Assembly: GCA_002701875.1 (NCBI GenBank)
Contig: NZWI01000035.1
Coordinates: forward strand, 14,769-24,996
From: Fidelibacterota bacterium
GTDB lineage: Bacteria > Fidelibacterota > Marinisomatia > Marinisomatales > TCS55
DNA: 10,228 nt
Direction of reading: 5' to 3'
A program made the translations under genes and the position numbers. The notes under the pieces were generated by a model. The model was not told the DNA's origin and ran no database searches. It saw nothing but the letters and a program-made list of their open reading frames with translations. This document shows positions 1 through 7,265 of the stretch, in pieces; the first letter of the stretch is position 1, and the number at the start of each line of letters is the position of its first letter.

Positions 1-624
1 CCAACTATCTTAGAAACCATTAATTTCCAAATTGGCAATCAAGATACCGTTAAGTCAACAAGGTTATCACGTTTTGGGAGTCAATATGTTAGAATTGTTT
101 CTCAAAAGCCTGTATCAGTTAATCTATATAATAAAAGTGGCATCTTTTCAGATCTACAACTAAATGCTATCCTTAAAAAGAATGATAATTCATATAGAGT
201 GATATCCGGTCCATCAATAAATATCGATCCAGAGAATCTTCAATCTATTCACCTTTCTATAGTAAGCCAAGATACAACTGGCGGCAATTGGGATTATTTT
301 TTAACTGTTGAAGATGGTGAACCTGGAACTGATATAACTGTTCCCGTAGAATTTATTTTAAATGACCCTTACCCTAATCCTTTTAATGGGGTAGTGAAGT
401 TTTCAATATATAAATTAAATAATTCACCCGTTAATATTGATATAATTAATCTCAATGGCAGAAGAATTATTAGACTACATTCAGGTGATCTTTCTCCAGG
501 GAATCATACCTTCACTTGGAATGGGATCGATGACTCTAGAAATAAAGTTGCATCTGGGGTTTACTATATAAAAGCTTCTGGAAAATTAACAGAAGAATGG
601 AAACCAATTACTTATTTAAAATAA
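1..624 (+). CDS. C-terminal part of a secreted protein with a type IX secretion-type sorting domain (5' end outside window)
   Basis: The reading frame is open from base 1 to the TAA at 622-624, giving 207 visible residues; the start lies left of the window. The first 110 or so residues look like beta-sandwich sequence and I do not recognise a family. The last 90 residues (about 349-621) form a sorting domain of the FlgD-Ig/Por secretion-tail type: the YPNPFN motif is at 370-387, followed by strand-like segments, then SGVYYIK and a terminal KPITYLK. In known systems such domains direct a protein with an N-terminal signal peptide through the outer membrane by T9SS and are then removed or anchored. 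The passenger's function (enzyme, adhesin or other) cannot be told from this fragment. The gene is convergent with the next one, 4 bases stop to stop, so no separate terminator fits between them. Confidence 0.85.
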   Translation, partial: PTILETINFQIGNQDTVKSTRLSRFGSQYVRIVSQKPVSVNLYNKSGIFSDLQLNAILKKNDNSYRVISGPSINIDPENLQSIHLSIVSQDTTGGNWDYFLTVEDGEPGTDITVPVEFILNDPYPNPFNGVVKFSIYKLNNSPVNIDIINLNGRRIIRLHSGDLSPGNHTFTWNGIDDSRNKVASGVYYIKASGKLTEEWKPITYLK

Positions 625-628
625 ATAA

Positions 629-1333
629 CTATTTGTAACAAATAATTACCAATAAATCTCCATTTGCAATATTAATGCGCTCCCATAATGAAGCAATCTC
701 TTGATCTGGGATGGGTGTCTCTTTTAATACTTCTCCATTTATAGCATTACGAGATACTGATTGATCATCTATATTAAAACCCGCTGCTTTAACAATATCA
801 ATAGATTGTGGATAAATTTTATCTAACGTTGGTGAAATTGACATTCCATGCTTATAACAGAATTCTTGATATTTTTTATACACAATTGGGTTTTGTGTTC
901 GACATAAAATATGATTTGCTGGAAAAATTGCAATCCTTAGATCCTGCAATAATGGGTAAATTCCCAAATTTTGAATATCTCTACTCAACATACATGCTTG
1001 AAAGTAGTTTAGAGGGTTTTGATTTACTTCAAAAAGTTTATTAATAGATAAACCTATAATATTTTTATTTTCGTCTAAGATATGGATCCAAAGATCAGCA
1101 TAACCACTAGCTTCAGTATGATATATCATTCCAAGATCATTAGTAGATGCATTTAAATATACTTCACGATGTTGATGTATCATTTTCATAACATCAGTTG
1201 TTTGATTTAATTTGAGATTTGGCCAACGCTGTTGAGGTAAAATAATTTCAATACCATATTCTGGATTAATTGTTTTAAGGTGATTTAACAACAATGTTGC
1301 TTCAGAAAATTCTATATATTTAGATGAATTCAT
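629..1333 (-). CDS. Divergent GNAT-like acetyltransferase-fold protein
   Basis: A 234-residue cytoplasmic protein with no signal peptide or membrane segment. Residues 80-135 have the pattern of a GNAT core: a strand (LWIHILD), a turn, a second strand (IIGLSINKLFEV), then ACMLSRDIQNLGIYPLLQ, which resembles the acetyl-CoA-binding motif A (Q/R-x-x-G-x-G/A) in degenerate form as Q121-N-L-G-I-Y. RTQNPIVYKKYQEF at 145-158 resembles the late strand-helix region in which many GNATs keep Asn and Tyr. This is pattern recognition by eye; the substrate is unknown and the protein may have lost acetyl-CoA binding. It is the last gene of the minus-strand run, 42 bases after the small membrane protein. The ATG at 1331-1333 has no Shine-Dalgarno sequence before it. 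That it is a real gene is much surer than the family. Confidence 0.75.
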   Translation of the reverse strand: MNSSKYIEFSEATLLLNHLKTINPEYGIEIILPQQRWPNLKLNQTTDVMKMIHQHREVYLNASTNDLGMIYHTEASGYADLWIHILDENKNIIGLSINKLFEVNQNPLNYFQACMLSRDIQNLGIYPLLQDLRIAIFPANHILCRTQNPIVYKKYQEFCYKHGMSISPTLDKIYPQSIDIVKAAGFNIDDQSVSRNAINGEVLKETPIPDQEIASLWERINIANGDLLVIICYK

Positions 1334-1352
1334 TATAACTGCAATATAATTT

Positions 1353-1377
1353 AATACAACATTTGAAATGTAGTATT
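1353..1377. repeat. Inverted repeat (hairpin) at the 3' end of the small membrane gene
   Basis: Arms AATACAACATT (1353-1363) and AATGTAGTATT (1367-1377) pair over 11 positions with one mismatch, around a 3-base loop. The hairpin covers the stop codon of the 63-residue membrane protein (1376-1378) and lies just before the next gene. It is AT-rich and not followed by a clean T-run, so it could be a weak terminator, an RNA-stability element or chance in AT-rich DNA. Confidence 0.35.
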
Positions 1378-1567
1378 AGAAACAACCTTTAAATGTTGTG
1401 TAGCCTAAATATGGAATCAGTATATATAATATTGAATCTCTAATGAGATAATAAAGAATAAAGGCTGCGAAAACTTGCCACCCTTTTTTCTTAAACAAAA
1501 GTTTATAACCCCCTTCCCGCTTTATATCCAACCACTCTAGTAAGAATTTTGGACGATATATCGACAT
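1376..1567 (-). CDS. Small inner-membrane protein, 63 residues, function unknown
   Basis: The first 30 residues are basic and amphipathic (many Lys and Arg, ending KKKGW). A hydrophobic segment follows from about residue 31 to 53 and is interrupted by Arg43-Asp44, so it may be one bent span or a short hairpin; the positive N-terminus would favour a cytoplasmic location. Its ATG (1565-1567) shares one base with the TAA stop of the preceding gene (TAATG), a classic arrangement for translational coupling, which also supports the start and the reality of this short gene. I do not recognise a named family. Being coupled to an exported protein and to ispG suggests an envelope-related or accessory role, but that is inference only. 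Confidence 0.7.
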   Translation of the reverse strand: MSIYRPKFLLEWLDIKREGGYKLLFKKKGWQVFAAFILYYLIRDSILYILIPYLGYTTFKGCF

Positions 1568-2007
1568 TAATTTTCCGGTTTTATTTTCCCAAATTTGAGA
1601 TTCTCATATTTTTCCCAAATTGTTTCACCAGCTGCTTGCTGGAAGCGAAATGCAAAAGATAAAGCATCGTCGAAAGAATTCCCAGCAAATTCTTCGTGCT
1701 TGTAGTACTCATCAATCCATCCTATATACTCTCGCATACCTGACTGATTCACTTGGTCAAAAATACCATAAATTAATTCAGCTCTATTATCATAATACCA
1801 TGTTGTCACATCACCGTACCCTAAAGCATCAATCATTTTCTGATGTGTATCATAGACCTGAGTAAGATAAGAGAAAAGAAAAATCTCTTTTTCCTTTGGT
1901 TCTAATGTTTTCCAGTAAACAGAAATCGCACTTGGAGTGTGATCTTCCTTCTTTACCTGAGCAGGTAATAACATCAATGAAAAAATAAGAGTAATTAAAA
2001 ACTTCAT
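1567..2007 (-). CDS. Small exported protein of unknown function, directly downstream of ispG
   Basis: From the ATG at 2005-2007 the product has 146 residues and opens with a clear signal peptide ([17 protein letters not shown]), so it is probably periplasmic. This start is preferred over a TTG 27 bases upstream because it puts the signal peptide at the N-terminus and lies one base after the ispG stop (TGA-T-ATG). The mature part is helix-rich and aromatic: [18 protein letters not shown], then [16 protein letters not shown], then [18 protein letters not shown] and a final helix. The order 'W..L...EK..F..SY' followed by 'ID.YY.....N' recalls small periplasmic Rap1a/Tai-like helical proteins, but the resemblance is loose and I do not assign the family. 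Its TAA overlaps the next start by one base. Confidence 0.75.
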   Translation of the reverse strand: MKFLITLIFSLMLLPAQVKKEDHTPSAISVYWKTLEPKEKEIFLFSYLTQVYDTHQKMIDALGYGDVTTWYYDNRAELIYGIFDQVNQSGMREYIGWIDEYYKHEEFAGNSFDDALSFAFRFQQAAGETIWEKYENLKFGKIKPEN

Positions 2008-2008
2008 A

Positions 2009-3082
2009 TCATTCTTCTTGTTTACTTGTTTCAAACTCTGAAATCATTTCTTCTAGCTTATCCATAGCTTGATCTTCAGAAACCTTACCTCGATTTTCGC
2101 CCTGATAATACAAATGTCCGGCACCTTTACCAAATGCGATTCCGAGATCTGTGTGTGATGCTTCACCTGGCCCATTAACAGCACAGCCCATAAGGGCAAC
2201 CGTCATAGGGGTTTTAACATCTTTTAATTTTTCTTCCATTGTACCAGCGATTTTAAATAAATCCACCTCTAATCTACCACAAGTGGGACAAGCAACAATA
2301 GTAACACCTTTAGATGCTAATCCAAGAGATTTTAATATTTCAAACCCTACATGAACTTCTTCTACAGGATCGTCTGTTAAACTTACCCGAATTGTATCAC
2401 CAATTCCTTTTGCCAATAAAGTACCGATTCCAACAGAAGATTTGATCGAACCTGACTTAGTTGGGCCAGCCTCCGTTACGCCTAAATGGAGCGGATAATC
2501 ATATGTTTTCGAAAAAAGCTCATAAGAAGACATCATAAGATTAACATCAGATGCTTTAAGGGATACAATAATATCATTAAAACTGTACTCTTGACAAATA
2601 TCAATATGACGCTTGGCGCTTTCAACCATAGCTTCAGGTGTCGGGAATCCATACTTCTCAATAAGATCTTTTTCTAAACTACCTGCATTGACGCCAATTC
2701 TAATAGGGAGCCCTGCACCACTAACTTTGTCTAAAACTTCTTTTACTTTCTTCTTTCCCCCAATGTTTCCAGGATTAATCCTGATTTTATCCGCACCTGC
2801 ATCTACCGCTTCGAGAGCCATACGATAATTGAAATGTATATCCGCTACAAGTGGAACATTCATCTTTTTCTTTATCTCATACAACGCATCAGCTGCAGGT
2901 TGATCAGGCACCGTGATTCGGATGATTTGGCATCCTGCTTCTTCTAATCGTTCAACTTCCTTTAGAGTTGCTTTAATATCGTGGGTTTTTGTTGTGGTCA
3001 TAGACTGTACGGTAACCGCATGCTCACCACCAACAATTAGGTTTCCAACCTTAACTTCTCTTGTTTTTCTTCTTTTAATCAT
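2009..3082 (-). CDS. ispG: 4-hydroxy-3-methylbut-2-enyl diphosphate synthase (IspG/GcpE)
   Basis: IspG catalyses the penultimate step of the MEP isoprenoid pathway, reductively opening 2-C-methyl-D-erythritol 2,4-cyclodiphosphate to HMBPP with a [4Fe-4S] cluster fed by ferredoxin or flavodoxin, in the cytoplasm. The 357 residues match the short bacterial form (E. coli about 372), without the insertion domain of plant-type enzymes. The TIM-barrel part carries VQSMT (25-29), [10 protein letters not shown] (78-87), RINPGNIG (101-108), [10 protein letters not shown] (131-140) and LGVTEAG (200-206). The C-terminal cluster domain has ACPTCGR with Cys265 and Cys268, then GC-VNGPGE with Cys300 and Glu307, the expected cluster ligands. 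All key residues are present, so the enzyme looks intact. It starts 26 bases after an exported TPR gene and is followed one base later by an exported small protein. There is no Shine-Dalgarno sequence before the ATG. Confidence 0.98.
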   Translation of the reverse strand: MIKRRKTREVKVGNLIVGGEHAVTVQSMTTTKTHDIKATLKEVERLEEAGCQIIRITVPDQPAADALYEIKKKMNVPLVADIHFNYRMALEAVDAGADKIRINPGNIGGKKKVKEVLDKVSGAGLPIRIGVNAGSLEKDLIEKYGFPTPEAMVESAKRHIDICQEYSFNDIIVSLKASDVNLMMSSYELFSKTYDYPLHLGVTEAGPTKSGSIKSSVGIGTLLAKGIGDTIRVSLTDDPVEEVHVGFEILKSLGLASKGVTIVACPTCGRLEVDLFKIAGTMEEKLKDVKTPMTVALMGCAVNGPGEASHTDLGIAFGKGAGHLYYQGENRGKVSEDQAMDKLEEMISEFETSKQEE

Positions 3083-3108
3083 TATTTAAGGGCGAAAATT
3101 ACAAAAGT

Positions 3109-4218
3109 CTATTGTTGAAAAGGATCATCTAAATATTTTTTAGCCAATTGAATGGCATATGTATAGTTTCCCAATTTGATACACTTCTTATATGCAATTA
3201 CAGCTTCCATACGCTTACCTCGTTTATCCATAATTTTTCCTTTAAGTAGGTATGCTTCTCCTAAAAATGCATCCAAATCTGAATAGTAATTATCAATACT
3301 GAGGTTTGAAAAATTTAAGGCTCTTGCTTCATCGCCATTCAAATAATAATAGTATGCCCAAAGATAATGTACATAAGAAGTAAATAATTCTTGATGGCGA
3401 GGTCGCTGCTCAAGGAGAGAAACATTTAATTTTCTAAGTTTCTCTTCTGCTAACTTTAATTCTCCTTTTTGAAGCAGGCTTTGAACATAATGAATCTTGT
3501 AATCATAATTATTTGGATATTTTTCTACTAATTTTTTACTCAGCAAATATCCTCTTTCGACATCAATATCAACAAACTGATATATAAAGGATAATATGCT
3601 CATCGCCTCAGTCCATGCCCAAGGACTTTGCGTCGCTGCGATTTCCATTTTCCTTAAACCCTCTTTCTTGGATGCCTCTAAACCGAAGAGCTCTGCCCCT
3701 GCCTTCAAAAGCACATTGCTCATCCCAGCATAATATTCAACTATTCCAATCGGAAGATATAGATCAAGTAAAGTTGAGTCCATTTGCTCAACTTTCTGAA
3801 CAATACGGAAGCCTCTATATGCAGATATCAGCGTAGGAATCCATTTCTTTTGACCTAATAATATTCGTGCTTTGAGACCTTTTGTTGTGCCATAATACAA
3901 AAGATAATCAGGATCTGATGGGTTCTCAGATAATAGAGAATCATATACAAGCTCTATATCATCAAGATTACTCTCAAAATTTTTATACACTTCACGCTTT
4001 AAGAGCGTTGATTCATCACTCCGCCACTTTGCTGCTACCCACGCAACATGGACACCTGGATGACCCGGATATTTTTTGCGAGCAGAATTAAGAACTTTGA
4101 CACTTCGTTCATATTCATAATTGTAAAACGCATCTGCACCACGGCGAACTTCAATATCGCCGGGATGTTGCGCATTCAATATTGAGAACACAGTAATTAA
4201 TAGAATTAAATACTTCAT
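3109..4218 (-). CDS. Exported tetratricopeptide-repeat protein
   Basis: The 369-residue product begins with a signal peptide (MKYLILLITVFSILNAQ), so it works in the periplasm or at the outer membrane. TPR-like helical hairpins are visible near residues 24-57 (GADAFYNYEYERSVKVLNSA ... YPGHPG), around 223-262 (YLLSKKLVEKYPNNYDYK ... KGELKLAEEKL) and 318-352 (FLGEAYLLKGKIMDKRGKRM ...). The middle has a less TPR-like, hydrophobic stretch, LPIGIVEYYAGMSNVLLKAG (155-174), that may be a family-specific surface. TPR proteins are usually scaffolds for protein-protein contact; no partner can be named. It sits 26 bases upstream of ispG, probably co-transcribed, and 73 bases downstream of the lipoprotein gene, the largest gap in the window. 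Confidence 0.85.
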   Translation of the reverse strand: MKYLILLITVFSILNAQHPGDIEVRRGADAFYNYEYERSVKVLNSARKKYPGHPGVHVAWVAAKWRSDESTLLKREVYKNFESNLDDIELVYDSLLSENPSDPDYLLYYGTTKGLKARILLGQKKWIPTLISAYRGFRIVQKVEQMDSTLLDLYLPIGIVEYYAGMSNVLLKAGAELFGLEASKKEGLRKMEIAATQSPWAWTEAMSILSFIYQFVDIDVERGYLLSKKLVEKYPNNYDYKIHYVQSLLQKGELKLAEEKLRKLNVSLLEQRPRHQELFTSYVHYLWAYYYYLNGDEARALNFSNLSIDNYYSDLDAFLGEAYLLKGKIMDKRGKRMEAVIAYKKCIKLGNYTYAIQLAKKYLDDPFQQ

Positions 4219-4291
4219 ATGGGTAATAAAATTAGGGCACTTCCCAATAGAAAAGTAAATATGATGTACACCCCTAGTTGAGAAATAGTCT

Positions 4292-5368
4292 TTATTTCAA
4301 CTTGAATTGTCTGAATTGATCCATTATCTGATCAACATTAAATCTATTCATATTTATGCGTTTTGCTGAATGAGGTGTTTTATTTAATTTCAACTCTAAA
4401 AGAGCATTTGTTTCTAATATTGAATTAAGTTGTAGAGCAAACATCAATTCAAAATAATTATAACAACTTAATTCATCAAAATCATCAGGAGATTCACCTT
4501 CGCAAAAATCCCCCTCTTCATTTAATGTAAGGTCAGATCCATTTACCATATAGGTTGCTACAATGGAGTCGATTTCAGTAGATCCATCATAATCATCTAT
4601 AATCTCTACGATTATGTAAAGAGTTTTTCCTTCAACATGCCACTCTCCTAACTCATCATACTTAGTTCCATCATAACTATCAATATGACTCATAGTGGCT
4701 TGACCATTTTCTTCAAGTATCATTGATTCTTGATCACTAACTATTTCTTGTGAACCCAACGGAAAATCAAAACCCTTGGGGATATTTGCACTAAGATTAA
4801 TTGTTTTAGCCTGATATGTTCCATAAAGCACATGATAATCTGATTGGTCCGGTTCCCCGGTTACCATATTCATAGCAAATAGCGTATCGGCTATTTGTAT
4901 AGAATGATTATCTTTATCATATACAAAATCAGATTCATTAATATAAATCCCATATTCATCTGGAGAAAACATGGCCTGCATATAGGCTATTTGTTCTCCC
5001 ATATCATCCTTACCTAAAATCAATAGAATACTTGGAAAGATATCATCATCTGAAAAATCATCAAAAAATGGACGATTTGATAATATAAATGCTTCTTCCC
5101 CAGAATAAGGATCATATTGCAACATCATATGATTAAGTAATATATCAGACGAATTTCCTTTTACTGAAAGTGAAGAAGTACCCTTTGAAAAAGGGTCTAG
5201 CGCGGTCTGATCTATCTTGGAAGTCAGTTCTAATGAACTATTAGCTTCATGTAGATACCATGTACCTACAAGTTCTTTAGGGCGATCTTTTCCTTCTTCA
5301 TCTTCACAAGCGAGAAAGAATACTAAACTAAGTGAAAATATGAATAAGACTTTAATCTTGAGATTCAT
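4292..5368 (-). CDS. Lipoprotein with a lipocalin-like N-terminal motif
   Basis: From the ATG at 5366-5368 the product has 358 residues, beginning with a lipoprotein signal peptide whose lipobox is FFLAC (Cys21 would be lipidated). An in-frame TTG 51 bases further up would overlap the preceding gene and bury the signal, so the ATG is chosen. Just after the anchor comes ELVGTWYLHEA (about 32-42), the L-x-G-T-W opening strand of bacterial lipocalin-like domains; later 'GEWHVEGKTLYI' is the kind of repeat strand these proteins carry (residual/threshold-type beta barrel). The protein is strongly acidic in the middle and has a Cys pair in FCEGESPDDFDELSC that could form a disulfide, then a basic tail. 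Asp or Glu at position +2 would favour inner-membrane retention in E. coli, but that rule does not carry over to this group. Function is unknown. Confidence 0.8.
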   Translation of the reverse strand: MNLKIKVLFIFSLSLVFFLACEDEEGKDRPKELVGTWYLHEANSSLELTSKIDQTALDPFSKGTSSLSVKGNSSDILLNHMMLQYDPYSGEEAFILSNRPFFDDFSDDDIFPSILLILGKDDMGEQIAYMQAMFSPDEYGIYINESDFVYDKDNHSIQIADTLFAMNMVTGEPDQSDYHVLYGTYQAKTINLSANIPKGFDFPLGSQEIVSDQESMILEENGQATMSHIDSYDGTKYDELGEWHVEGKTLYIIVEIIDDYDGSTEIDSIVATYMVNGSDLTLNEEGDFCEGESPDDFDELSCYNYFELMFALQLNSILETNALLELKLNKTPHSAKRINMNRFNVDQIMDQFRQFKLK

Positions 5369-5385
5369 AAGAAAATTGACTAGAA

Positions 5386-7212
5386 TTAACTCGAAGTTTT
5401 TCCAGCCAATAAAAGCCAACCACGAGCATCGTTATTTATAGGATCTATTTCCATTGATCTCGCCCAAGCAGCCTTTGCTAAGCCAGTTTCATTCATTCTC
5501 CAATAAGTGATTCCTAGGCCTAAGTATGCTTGAGCATCATTTGGTTTGAGTTCTATAGCTTCTTGATAGGCTGCCAATGATTCTCTATTCATTCCTTTTT
5601 CTCTATAATAGTCAGCCAAAACTCTCATAGATCCAGGAAGCCATATCCCAGAATTTTTATTAACACTCAAAGCCTTCCTAAAAGCAGTTTGTCCCAAGCT
5701 TGACTGGCCTACTCGATTATATTCAACAGCTAAGATATAATAGGCTTGAGGGAGCAGAGTACGGACTTCTTGATTGTGGGGTTCATAGTGAAGCAGGTCT
5801 TCCCATGATGAGGCAGCCCTACCCCATTCACTTCCTTTAAAATAACTTAAACCTTGATTAAAGCGTGAATTCTTATCTGATGGATCAATTTTAATGGCGT
5901 CTCCATAAGTCAATGCCGCATATACATATTTTCCTTGGCCAAAATAAAGATCACCTAAAGCTACATAAGATTCATGATGGGTCGGGTCTTTTTTGATGGA
6001 TTGTTGATAAGTAGCCTTGGCCTTATCCAAATTCCCCAAACCTTCAAATGCTCGACCTTTAAGGAAGATAAAAGCAACTTGATTTGGAAACATATCTTGT
6101 CCGCCTTGTGCTAGTTTGGCGGCTACGTCAAAATTAAGATCATTTAAATTCTGCCTAACTTTTTTCATTTGTTTCCCAGGACCCTTTGGATCTTTCTGAG
6201 CAGACTTTGATAACATGTCATCAGACATTGATCTTGATTCTTTAGTTTTAAACAAAGTAGCCATTGTTTCAATAGTAGCTCGATGACTAGGCTGAACATC
6301 CAGGGCTTCATCAAAAGAATGCCTCGCTTTGGTCATTTGACCAAATCTTGAATAAAAAGAACCAAGGTGAAAGTGAGCATCTGCATTATTAGGATGCTGA
6401 GCAGCTAATTTTAGATAAATCTCTTTAGCATCTTCAAAACGACCATTTGCCTCATAATTTCTAGATAAATCAACCTGTTTACGGAAATCATTAGGCTCCA
6501 GTCTAGCAGCTTGCTCAAGGTCTGATGTCGAGGGGGCTCTTTTAAGATAAATCCTTTCCACCTTTTTCTTCTCTTTTTCATCGAGGTAGTGTGTAGCCCG
6601 AGCTAAATTCCTTGAACTCGATTCAAAGGCTTCAGTTATATTATAAATTTCATTTGCATACTTAACGGGGCTTATCATTGGAATATCAGAAATCCTAGGT
6701 GTTTTAGCTCGAGTTGGTGATTTTGAGGCTACAGTTTTACCGCTTTTCTTAGCCAATGAAGTTAATTGCTGTACCTTCTTCTTATTTGATGAAGATGGAT
6801 TCAACTTATATGCTCTTTGGTAATCTTTTAATGCTCCAGCATAATTCTTTTTCTTAGCTTTAGAATTTCCCCTTTTCGCATAGTTTGCTGCTTGTTGTGC
6901 TTGTTTTGTTGATGGCTTTTTTTTCGATGATTTACCACCACTTTTTTTAGCCAATGAGGTTAGTTGCTGTACTTTCTTCTTATAACCAGATGAGGGATTC
7001 AATTGATATGCTCTTTTATAATCGGCTAAGGCCCCTCTGTAGTCTTTTTTCTTGGCCTTAGCGTTTCCTCTTTTTGCGTATTTACTTGCTTGAGCTGGAT
7101 TCTTTTTCTTGGACTGAGCTTGTACAAGTGTAGGGTTACTTGAAAATGGTATAAAACCAACCATAGTTATGGTTAGTATAATTCGTGTTATCCAAATATA
7201 AATTAAACGCAT
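5386..7212 (-). CDS. Exported TPR protein with a duplicated lysine-rich N-terminal unit
   Basis: A 608-residue protein with an N-terminal signal or anchor (residues 5-32, ending TLVQAQS) and two architectures. Residues 35-165 are very basic and hold two copies of a lysine-rich TPR-like unit (residues 45-92 and 111-158, 40 of 48 identical by eye). After a linker (160-185) and a mixed helical stretch come conventional TPRs at roughly 240-273, 274-307, 378-410, 411-444, 445-478, 488-517, 526-557 and 558-591, recognisable by A/G-Y/F and 'A...Y..A....P' spacing. The C-terminal repeats are likely a protein-interaction superhelix in the periplasm. The basic N-terminal units could bind an acidic partner such as polysaccharide, lipid head groups or nucleic acid; that is inference. 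Its stop lies 17 bases before the lipoprotein start, so the two are probably co-expressed. The ATG at 7210-7212 has no Shine-Dalgarno sequence. Confidence 0.88.
   Translation of the reverse strand: MRLIYIWITRIILTITMVGFIPFSSNPTLVQAQSKKKNPAQASKYAKRGNAKAKKKDYRGALADYKRAYQLNPSSGYKKKVQQLTSLAKKSGGKSSKKKPSTKQAQQAANYAKRGNSKAKKKNYAGALKDYQRAYKLNPSSSNKKKVQQLTSLAKKSGKTVASKSPTRAKTPRISDIPMISPVKYANEIYNITEAFESSSRNLARATHYLDEKEKKKVERIYLKRAPSTSDLEQAARLEPNDFRKQVDLSRNYEANGRFEDAKEIYLKLAAQHPNNADAHFHLGSFYSRFGQMTKARHSFDEALDVQPSHRATIETMATLFKTKESRSMSDDMLSKSAQKDPKGPGKQMKKVRQNLNDLNFDVAAKLAQGGQDMFPNQVAFIFLKGRAFEGLGNLDKAKATYQQSIKKDPTHHESYVALGDLYFGQGKYVYAALTYGDAIKIDPSDKNSRFNQGLSYFKGSEWGRAASSWEDLLHYEPHNQEVRTLLPQAYYILAVEYNRVGQSSLGQTAFRKALSVNKNSGIWLPGSMRVLADYYREKGMNRESLAAYQEAIELKPNDAQAYLGLGITYWRMNETGLAKAAWARSMEIDPINNDARGWLLLAGKTSS
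6739..7080 (-). repeat. Two tandem coding repeats of 144 bases, period 198 bases
   Basis: Copy 1 (6937-7080) and copy 2 (6739-6882) encode YAKRGN ... SLAKKSG units of 48 residues, identical at 40 positions. They are separated by a 54-base lysine/serine/glutamine-rich spacer. Among the 40 identical codons about 19 differ synonymously by my hand count, so the duplication is not recent and the protein sequence has been kept. Confidence 0.9.
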
Positions 7213-7265
7213 GATATAGAACTAAATTTACAAAGGCGATGTAATATATAAAGGACTATTTTCAT

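Noticed and set aside
199..624. A complete 141-residue gene starting at a GTG at 199
   Set aside because: The frame is open without a stop back to base 1 and encodes plausible beta-strand sequence, so the GTG is an internal valine codon of a longer, truncated gene.
808..1044. Plus-strand open frame inside the GNAT-like gene, and similar ones at 1620-1865, 2151-2354, 3615-3836 and 9777-9989
   Set aside because: All lie wholly antisense to better-supported genes and show no domain, signal peptide or sensible composition.
2008..2034. A TTG start for the small exported protein at 2034
   Set aside because: It would overlap ispG and put a charged extension before the signal peptide; the ATG at 2005-2007 gives a clean signal peptide one base after the ispG stop.
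4235..4245. GGG-CACTT-CCC as a terminator hairpin in the 73-base gap
   Set aside because: Only three base pairs, and no T-run after it on either strand.
5369..5419. A TTG start for the lipoprotein at 5419
   Set aside because: It would overlap the TPR gene and place 17 residues before the lipoprotein signal, moving the lipobox away from the N-terminus.
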